DNA from: Methanosarcinales archaeon | GTDB lineage: Archaea > Halobacteriota > Methanosarcinia > Methanosarcinales > Methanogasteraceae | DNA length: 12,664 bases | Direction: 5' to 3' | Assembly: GCA_003661105.1 (NCBI GenBank) | Contig: QMVM01000030.1 | Span: 1-12,664, forward strand | Shown: one piece after another, positions 6,259 to 10,829 of the stretch | How the letters are laid out: each line of letters begins with the position of its first letter | How positions within the stretch are numbered: the stretch's first letter is position 1 | The notes under the pieces: model-generated | Told to the model about the DNA's origin: nothing | Database searches by the model: none | The model's input: the letters and a program-made list of their open reading frames with translations, nothing else | Made by a program: the position numbers and the translations under genes

Positions 6259-7545
6259 TCACCCATACATTACGCTTGCCGGCTCTCTTGTGGTATGAGT
6301 ATGCTCCTTTATTGCCTCTTCGAAGTGCGCCATGTTAACATTCCCTTTTTCATGCATCGCCTTTCTGATCGCCTTCTTGCAAATCGTTTCTATATCTGAT
6401 CCGGAACAATCTCCAGTCAACGACGCAAGTTTTTTTGTTGTCACATCCTTTTCGATTGGTTTATTTCGTAAATGAACATCAAAAATCGTATCTCGTGTTT
6501 TTTTATTTGGAAGTGGTACCTCTATCGTAGAATCAAATCTCCTACGGATGGCTGGGTCAATTCTATCGATCCTGTTCGTCGCAGCTATTATGAAAATTCC
6601 ATCGGTGTTTTTCACGTAGTCCATCGCTTTTATTATCTGGGTAACGACCGTATCAGTTATCCTGCCGTCTCTGACATGCGCTATCGCATCAATCTCGTCG
6701 AAGAATAGTATGCAGGGAACATTTTCAATGGCTTTCGAAAATTTAGAACGAATCCTTTCTTCAGATTCCCCTAACCATTTTGAATACGTTTCTGTTCCAG
6801 TTAAAATCAGTTTTGCACCGGATTCTGTAGCTACCGCCTCGGCTAAAAGCGTTTTTCCAGTCCCGGGAGGGCCATGTAGAAGTATTGTTTTTGAGAGGAT
6901 GTCATATATCCCGGAAAGCTCCGGATTTTTAATTCCATCTACAATATTCTCTCTGAGTTCTTGTTTCACATTTTCAAGTCCACCAATGTCACTAAATGAA
7001 GTTTTGGGAGTCGGAATTAATGGGACTTCTATGTCACCTTGTGGAAGTCCTTCTGCCTTACTCACTCTCTTTGCTGCAACACTCCTGAATTTCGTGGAAT
7101 TAACGGATATCACGATTCCAGGTGGTACAGTTTCGTTTATTTGTATAAGTCGCACTTCCTTTTTAATAACGATGGCTTCTTTATTGCCTTTATAAACTGG
7201 TTTTCCACTTAAACGATTCTTAATGATATTTATAGCATTTTTTTCCACTCCCTCCATTAAAAACTCTTCCGGCACTGTTATTTCAACAATATCTGCATAT
7301 TTCGGATTAATTTTTTCAACATCCGCGACATCTCCGAGTTTAATACCCAGATTATCACATAAATATTTATCAATTAATATCTTTTCATCACCGTTCTCAA
7401 CCGTATGAACTGTTGCCCCACAGACATTATTGTCACTTTGAATCCTCAGCACATCCCCCGCTCGGAACTTGCCAGAGTTTGTTTTGAGTATTACTTTATG
7501 ATTTGCATAGATTTCTTTTGTGGCATCTTCTACAGATAGTCTCAT
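6259..7545 (-). CDS. Single-AAA-domain Cdc48/p97-like ATPase
   Basis: This 428-residue protein has a Cdc48-type N domain (about 1-150: a double-psi-barrel-like half, then a second subdomain) and one AAA+ module. Seen: FSDIGGL (184-190), Walker A GPPGTGKT (225-232), pore-loop KWLGESE with Trp257, Walker B ILFFDE (279-284), sensor 1 Asn324 in AATN, arginine fingers in RRRFD (334-338), and sensor-2 region GSDIE. Canonical archaeal Cdc48/VAT has two AAA domains and ~730-800 residues, so this form carries only one ring. The C-terminus Met-Tyr-Gly fits the HbYX pattern used by PAN and Cdc48 to dock the 20S proteasome. It is first in the operon with the GrpE, Hsp70 and J-like genes. GGTG (7552-7555) precedes the ATG. 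Likely role: ATP-driven unfolding or extraction of proteins handed over by the Hsp70 unit (inferred). Confidence 0.92.
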   Translation of the reverse strand: MRLSVEDATKEIYANHKVILKTNSGKFRAGDVLRIQSDNNVCGATVHTVENGDEKILIDKYLCDNLGIKLGDVADVEKINPKYADIVEITVPEEFLMEGVEKNAINIIKNRLSGKPVYKGNKEAIVIKKEVRLIQINETVPPGIVISVNSTKFRSVAAKRVSKAEGLPQGDIEVPLIPTPKTSFSDIGGLENVKQELRENIVDGIKNPELSGIYDILSKTILLHGPPGTGKTLLAEAVATESGAKLILTGTETYSKWLGESEERIRSKFSKAIENVPCILFFDEIDAIAHVRDGRITDTVVTQIIKAMDYVKNTDGIFIIAATNRIDRIDPAIRRRFDSTIEVPLPNKKTRDTIFDVHLRNKPIEKDVTTKKLASLTGDCSGSDIETICKKAIRKAMHEKGNVNMAHFEEAIKEHTHTTREPASVMYG

Positions 7546-7557
7546 TTTAGCACCGTC

Positions 7558-7761
7558 TTACCATCTTATGTTGTTTCTTTTATTAAGTCCTGTTGGCACT
7601 GGGTGGGTCGCCTGTATAATAGTGCACACATCCAATAATTTAAGGTTTCTGGCATCATTCAAGCATCTGGTAGTGGTTTTGTTTTGTAGTGTGGCAAAGT
7701 CCGGATACGTTTCGTGCAAATTCCCAAAGAGCCATAATTTCTCCTGGGTCCATTCGACGGT
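7558..7761 (-). pseudogene. Open frame without start codon, possible gene remnant
   Basis: A minus-strand frame of 67 codons opens after a TAA (7762-7764) and closes 13 nt before the AAA ATPase ATG. Its translation is protein-like (WTQEKLWLFGNLHETYPDF near the start) and aromatic-rich, but it has no ATG. The only early alternative start is a TTG. It is in the same frame as the zinc-ribbon fragment just upstream, separated by stops TAG, TAA and TAA. I recognise no family. It may be the decayed second half of one gene, or chance. The operon promoter lies inside it, which argues against present function. Confidence 0.3.
7577..7586 (-). promoter_or_regulatory. Putative TATA box of the AAA-GrpE-Hsp70-J operon
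   Basis: On the minus strand the sequence TTAATAAAAG is centred about 37 nt before the AAA ATPase ATG. A start site ~25 nt downstream would leave a short leader that still includes the GGTG ribosome site. No other good TATA element is seen before any of the four genes, so this probably drives the whole operon. Prediction from sequence only. Confidence 0.4.
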
Positions 7762-7776
7762 TTAATCCCTTTATAC

Positions 7777-7923
7777 CTACGACTGTCTGGTAACAATAGG
7801 TTCCCTGCAAACTATCTGATCGCAAGATCTGCAATGCTTACCTGATGCGAGATATGTTTTGTTTCCACAGTAGTTGCAAGCACTATTGAGTTTTACAATA
7901 AAATCACTATACCCTATTAGATT
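7777..7923 (-). pseudogene. Zinc-ribbon protein fragment, no start codon
   Basis: A 48-codon minus-strand frame encodes a well-formed zinc ribbon: CNYCGNKTYLASGKHCRSC, i.e. C-x2-C-x11-C-x2-C, followed by another Cys and a TAG stop. The frame opens right after a TAA (7924-7926) and contains no ATG, GTG or TTG before the first Cys. It is therefore a fragment, or its start lies in another frame behind an indel; a GTG lies about 30 nt before the first Cys in a neighbouring frame. Such ribbons bind nucleic acid or protein partners. Its family and partner are unknown. It lies directly upstream of the chaperone operon on the same strand. Confidence 0.42.
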
Positions 7924-7964
7924 TTATTGCAGAATGCGAAATATCACAAAAGGCAGTACGCAAA

Positions 7965-8003
7965 AGCACACAGAGGACTTACACAGTCTTGAAACTCTGT
8001 GCT
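7965..8003. repeat. Imperfect inverted repeat forming a two-tier hairpin
   Basis: AGCAC-AGAG (7965-7975, with a two-base AC bulge) pairs over nine positions with CTCTGTGCT (7995-8003). Inside the loop GACT (7976-7979) pairs with AGTC (7985-7988) around TACAC. The structure lies between divergent genes, 60 nt before cgi121. It has no U-run, so it is not an obvious intrinsic terminator. It could be part of a small RNA, an operator, or chance. Confidence 0.35.
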
Positions 8004-8062
8004 CCCCTACTCCAGTGGTGATGGGTCAATAGATTTTTAGACCGTGCTGCAAATTACAAACA

Positions 8063-8569
8063 ATGAAAACCCACCTGATAGCCGGAACCTGCGAGATTGC
8101 AGACATCAACGGATTCCTCCACGCGCTGAACGATATTGCAGCCGGATGCGGCATCACAGTTCAGGCGATCGATGCCAGCAAAACCGCGGGCAATGAGCAC
8201 ATCCTCGCAGCAACAGAGAAAGCGATCCGGACATCGCAACGCCACGACAGCATCTCAGATGATTTAGGTATGGAGATACTGCTCTACGCATCCGGAAACC
8301 GCCAGATCAAGAAGGCACTATCGATGGGTGTTAGAACCGGTAGGAACGAGATCGTTCTCGTCGCAGTCGGGGACGAGATACCGGATGGGGCGATACGCGA
8401 ACTTGAAAACCTCGTTTCGGTGGCAGATGTTACCAGATATACACGCGAGAAACAGGACGCGATCACAACCTTTTTTGACATCACCGAGACTGAGATTGCA
8501 GCGGTTGGTGAAGCGAAGATTCCGCAACTCGTACTCGAGCGGGTGGCGCTAATGGGGCTCTGGAAATGA
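8063..8569 (+). CDS. cgi121: Cgi121, KEOPS complex subunit
   Basis: KEOPS (Kae1, Bud32, Cgi121, Pcc1) makes the universal N6-threonylcarbamoyladenosine at A37 of ANN-decoding tRNAs. Cgi121 binds Bud32 and the tRNA 3' end. The 168-residue length fits the family. The family signature is plain in LLYASGNRQIKKALSMG (73-89), and the C-terminal hydrophobic helix LVLERVALMGL (156-166) is also typical. The ATG has no Shine-Dalgarno site. An AT-rich TATA-like element (about 8031-8040) lies ~27 nt upstream, so the mRNA may be leaderless. The gene converges on the tRNA-Pro/rpoN/rps9 group; its stop is 34 nt from the tRNA end. No other KEOPS gene is in the window. Confidence 0.93.
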   Translation: MKTHLIAGTCEIADINGFLHALNDIAAGCGITVQAIDASKTAGNEHILAATEKAIRTSQRHDSISDDLGMEILLYASGNRQIKKALSMGVRTGRNEIVLVAVGDEIPDGAIRELENLVSVADVTRYTREKQDAITTFFDITETEIAAVGEAKIPQLVLERVALMGLWK

Positions 8570-8603
8570 CCGGATATTACCGGCCATATGTTCCAATCAA
8601 CGA

Positions 8604-8678
8604 TGGGACCGCTGCGATTTGAACGCAGGTGTCGGCGTCCCGGACGCCGAAGGATGGACCAAGCTACCTCACGGTCCC
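8604..8678 (-). tRNA. tRNA-Pro(CGG)
   Basis: The 75-nt gene folds as a cloverleaf. Acceptor GGGACCG pairs with CGGTCCC, with discriminator A. The D-stem is AGG/CCT with GG in the loop, the anticodon stem is CGGCG/CGCCG, and the T-arm is CTGCG-TTCAAAT-CGCAG. The loop reads T-C-C-G-G-G-A, placing CGG at 34-36 (8640-8642) and G at 37, both expected for proline. Position 33 is C instead of the near-invariant U. No intron or encoded CCA is present. It begins 10 nt after the rpoN stop and may be cotranscribed with it; tRNA genes often sit in this ribosomal/RNA polymerase cluster in euryarchaea. Confidence 0.9.
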
Positions 8679-8688
8679 TCGGTGACAA

Positions 8689-8874
8689 TCAATAATACGG
8701 CGAGAATGCATCAACCAGTTCGACATGGGTCAAGAACATTCTCCGGCAGCAGTACCGCTCGATTCCGAGATCATCCATGACCTTTGCCGGATCTTCCAGT
8801 TCTGTGCGCTTCTTGTACTCCATCCATGCGCTGGATATGACCTTTCCGCAGGTGAAACAACGAACAGGGATCAT
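8689..8874 (-). CDS. rpoN: RNA polymerase subunit N (Rpb10 homologue)
   Basis: This is the small zinc-bundle subunit of archaeal RNA polymerase, which helps assemble the Rpo3/Rpo11 platform; it is not bacterial sigma-54. The 61-residue protein has the exact family architecture: MIPVRCFTCGK at the N-terminus (zinc ligands Cys6 and Cys9), then YCCRRMFLTHVELVD with Cys42 and Cys43. GGTGA (covering the rps9 stop codon) lies six bases before its ATG, indicating translational coupling to rps9. Confidence 0.97.
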   Translation of the reverse strand: MIPVRCFTCGKVISSAWMEYKKRTELEDPAKVMDDLGIERYCCRRMFLTHVELVDAFSPYY

Positions 8875-8880
8875 AAATGA

Positions 8881-9282
8881 TCACCGGTAAGATTTCTGTC
8901 TCCGCGCTCTGGCACCGCGACCGCCAAACTTCTTTGTCTCCTTGGCTCTCGGATCGCTGACCAGCAGATTCCGGTCATAATCGATGAACGTCTGTTTGAG
9001 CGACGGGTCGTTCGTCCATGCCAGGAGTCCGCGGGCAATCGCTGTTCTTCCGGCATCCGCCTGTCCCATGATACCTCCACCGCGTATATCGATACGGATG
9101 TCGAGGCCATTGGGAACATCGCCAGCGAGCATGAGCGGCTCTTGCATCTTGAGTCTTGCAAGTTCCGGCTCCCAGATCTCAAGCGGCTTCTTGTTGATGC
9201 GTACCCGCCCTGTACCTTCTGAGATGGTTGCGCGGGCAACTGCGGTCTTCTTCTTGCCTGATGAATTGATGACACTGTTCAT
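8881..9282 (-). CDS. rps9: Ribosomal protein uS9
   Basis: This small-subunit protein's C-terminal tail reaches the P-site tRNA. The 133-residue length is normal for archaea. The start GKKKTAVARATI (9-20), the central GGGIMGQADAGRTAIARGL and the universal C-terminal RARRQKSYR are all present. Usually L13 and L18e lie upstream in the same operon. Here the upstream gene is a histidine kinase and rps9 has its own TATA box, with no clear Shine-Dalgarno site, so its transcript may be nearly leaderless. rpoN follows after six bases. Confidence 0.98.
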   Translation of the reverse strand: MNSVINSSGKKKTAVARATISEGTGRVRINKKPLEIWEPELARLKMQEPLMLAGDVPNGLDIRIDIRGGGIMGQADAGRTAIARGLLAWTNDPSLKQTFIDYDRNLLVSDPRAKETKKFGGRGARARRQKSYR

Positions 9283-9306
9283 TTGATAGTAGTATTTCCA
9301 GTTACG

Positions 9307-9315
9307 TAATATAAA
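9307..9315 (-). promoter_or_regulatory. Putative TATA box for rps9-rpoN-tRNA-Pro
   Basis: TTTATATTA on the minus strand is centred ~29 nt before the rps9 ATG, the spacing expected for a nearly leaderless archaeal transcript. It lies in the 107-nt gap after the histidine kinase stop. Confidence 0.6.
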
Positions 9316-9389
9316 GATATCCCGTGCACAAGGTTATCTACAATCCAACCGGCTCGGGTAATTTTGCGCCCACCCCGGCAGCACGAGAT

Positions 9390-10439
9390 TCATCCCCTCG
9401 GCAGCACGATGTGGAAAACCGTTCCGGCGCCGACCTCGCTCTCGACCCGGATCATGCCGCCATGCGCCTCGACGATGCCTTTTACGATCGAGAGACCAAG
9501 CCCCGAGGTGCCTGTTGTGTGCTGCATCGAACCTTTAAGTTCATAAAACGGTATGAAGATGTTCCCAAGTTCGCTTTCGGGGATGCCAATACCGGTATCG
9601 CTGACATGGATATGCACATCACCCACCTGGTACTCGGCAGTGATCTTGATGGTTCCGGGTTCCGGGGTGAATCGTGCCGCATCGTCAAGCAGGTGCCGCA
9701 GCGCATAAGCAATCCTTGCCCAGTCGCAGGATAGTACTATATTATCAGGAACATTCACCACAATCTCATGCCCTCTCGAATCGGCAAGTGGTTTTATGAG
9801 CCGGACCGCCTCATCCACCAGATATATGAGCGATGAGTTCTCTTTCACGATATGCAACTGCCCCGATTGGATATCAGACAGGTTCAGCAGGTCGGTTATC
9901 AGACCAATAAGGCGATCCGTATTCCGGTCCATGATCTTTAGTTTTGAAGTCTGAAGCTCTGTGAACTCACCGAGTGTGCCGTCGAGCGCAAGTTCGAGAT
10001 AGCCCTTGAGCGTGGTGAGCGGGGTCCGCAGTTCATGGGATGCTATACTGATGAATTCGGATTTTAGCTGATCCAGTTCATTAAGTTCCGCATTCACACG
10101 TTTTAGTTCTACGGTCTTCTCCTCGACCGCATCGGTATTCTCCTTGAGAACATCTGCCATCCGGTTAAATGCAACCGCAAGTTCCCCTATCTCATCATCG
10201 CGTCTCATGTTCACGCGCTTTGTGAGGTCTCCGTCTAAAATCGCTCTTGCGGTGTGTGCAAGTTCGGAGATGGGCGCGGATATACTGCGCGCGAGGACGC
10301 CTGCTATAACAAGGGAAAGCAGAATTGCAATAACGACGGTGCCGACGGAATGGATACCAATAGCGGTCGCAAGTCCGAGAGGCAGCAGTGAGGCGAAGAC
10401 AAACCAGATGACCAACTTCCTGTAGATGCTAAACCCCAT
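9390..10439 (-). CDS. Membrane histidine kinase, HAMP-HisKA-HATPase, no external sensor
   Basis: This is a two-component sensor kinase of 349 residues. Two hydrophobic helices (about 8-30 and 31-50) are almost contiguous, so there is no extracytoplasmic sensor loop. A HAMP domain follows (ending DDEIGELAVAFNRM, 81-94), then a coiled coil, then the phosphoacceptor motif SHELRTPL with His135 (134-141). The ATPase domain shows G1 DTGIGIP (281-287), the F region IFIPFYE and G2 GTSGLGLSIVK. In the N box the usual magnesium-binding Asn is Asp253 (HLLDDAARF). The signal must come from the membrane or cytoplasm, or from a partner. No response regulator gene is in view. A TATA-like element ~29 nt before the ATG and no ribosome site suggest a leaderless mRNA. 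The divergent neighbour is a small cysteine-rich gene. Confidence 0.95.
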   Translation of the reverse strand: MGFSIYRKLVIWFVFASLLPLGLATAIGIHSVGTVVIAILLSLVIAGVLARSISAPISELAHTARAILDGDLTKRVNMRRDDEIGELAVAFNRMADVLKENTDAVEEKTVELKRVNAELNELDQLKSEFISIASHELRTPLTTLKGYLELALDGTLGEFTELQTSKLKIMDRNTDRLIGLITDLLNLSDIQSGQLHIVKENSSLIYLVDEAVRLIKPLADSRGHEIVVNVPDNIVLSCDWARIAYALRHLLDDAARFTPEPGTIKITAEYQVGDVHIHVSDTGIGIPESELGNIFIPFYELKGSMQHTTGTSGLGLSIVKGIVEAHGGMIRVESEVGAGTVFHIVLPRG

Positions 10440-10463
10440 TATAATCTATGATTGATCCGGAGT

Positions 10464-10473
10464 GATATTAAAC
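10464..10473 (-). promoter_or_regulatory. Putative TATA box for the histidine kinase
   Basis: GTTTAATATC on the minus strand lies ~29 nt before the kinase ATG. Initiation ~25 nt downstream would give an almost leaderless message, in line with the absence of a ribosome binding site. Confidence 0.45.
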
Positions 10474-10536
10474 ATTTATGTGGCGGTAAGACGGCCACAC
10501 TATCCTGTGTTAACACTTCTTCCGCTCATAAGAGGG

Positions 10537-10544
10537 TTTATATG
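10537..10544 (+). promoter_or_regulatory. Putative TATA box for the small cysteine-rich gene
   Basis: TTTATATG is the clearest TATA element of the 390-nt region between the kinase and cooS. A start site ~25 nt downstream falls just before the GAGGAGAGG ribosome site (10574-10582) and the ATG at 10589. This supports a small expressed gene there. Confidence 0.5.
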
Positions 10545-10588
10545 TGGGGATTCTGATTTACCACGCATGAAACGAGGAGAGGTTCGCT

Positions 10589-10763
10589 ATGCGCGGTACA
10601 CGGTTTTGTTGCGACTGCTCACGTACGATCTACGAAACGTCAGCAGAATGCGGAGCATTGCCGAAGGCGGCAGCGGCAAATCCCGCGCTGGTGTATCTAT
10701 AGCCAAACCGAACGCGAAAAACGCGATTGCACTGGCTACGAACTCAAGTGTGGGGTTTGGTGA
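10589..10763 (+). pseudogene. Small cysteine-rich zinc protein, broken by one extra base
   Basis: The ATG follows a strong Shine-Dalgarno site (GGAGAGG, six bases away) and a TATA box. The frame starts MRGTRFCCDCSRTIYETSAEC and, unless corrected, stops after 37 codons. Removing one G at 10652-10653 continues as CEHCRRR... to RWCIYSQTEREKRDCTGYELKC and a TGA. That gives 57 residues with eight Cys, including CCDC and CEHC pairs spaced like a zinc ribbon. The return of CxxC after the shift argues against chance. A 110-codon frame spanning 10462-10794 covers the region but has no such pattern or ribosome site. I cannot name the function. The gene sits upstream of cooS in the same direction. Confidence 0.5.
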
Positions 10764-10829
10764 CTTTGATGATAGTACGCTGAAGAAAGAATAACATCCG
10801 ATTGTGATGCCAGAGGGAGTTAAATAACA

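Noticed and set aside
6710..7195. Plus-strand 161-codon frame opposite the AAA ATPase
   Set aside because: The opposite strand encodes an intact AAA+ protein with all motifs; this frame is its antisense shadow.
8004..8062. C/D-box or H/ACA guide RNA before cgi121
   Set aside because: A GTGATGG resembles a C box but no CTGA D box follows, and no ACA is correctly placed after the hairpin.
8570..8590. CCGG...CCGG inverted repeat after the cgi121 stop, as a terminator
   Set aside because: Only four paired bases and no T-run; too weak to call.
9376..9409. 11-base direct repeat CGGCAGCACGA at the kinase 3' end, as an attachment or duplication site
   Set aside because: Two short copies only, one within the coding sequence; no associated integrase or boundary.
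10462..10794. Plus-strand 110-codon open frame between the kinase and cooS
   Set aside because: No ribosome site at its start and no domain pattern. The neighbouring frames carry the TATA, Shine-Dalgarno and cysteine pattern, so this is more likely a shadow.
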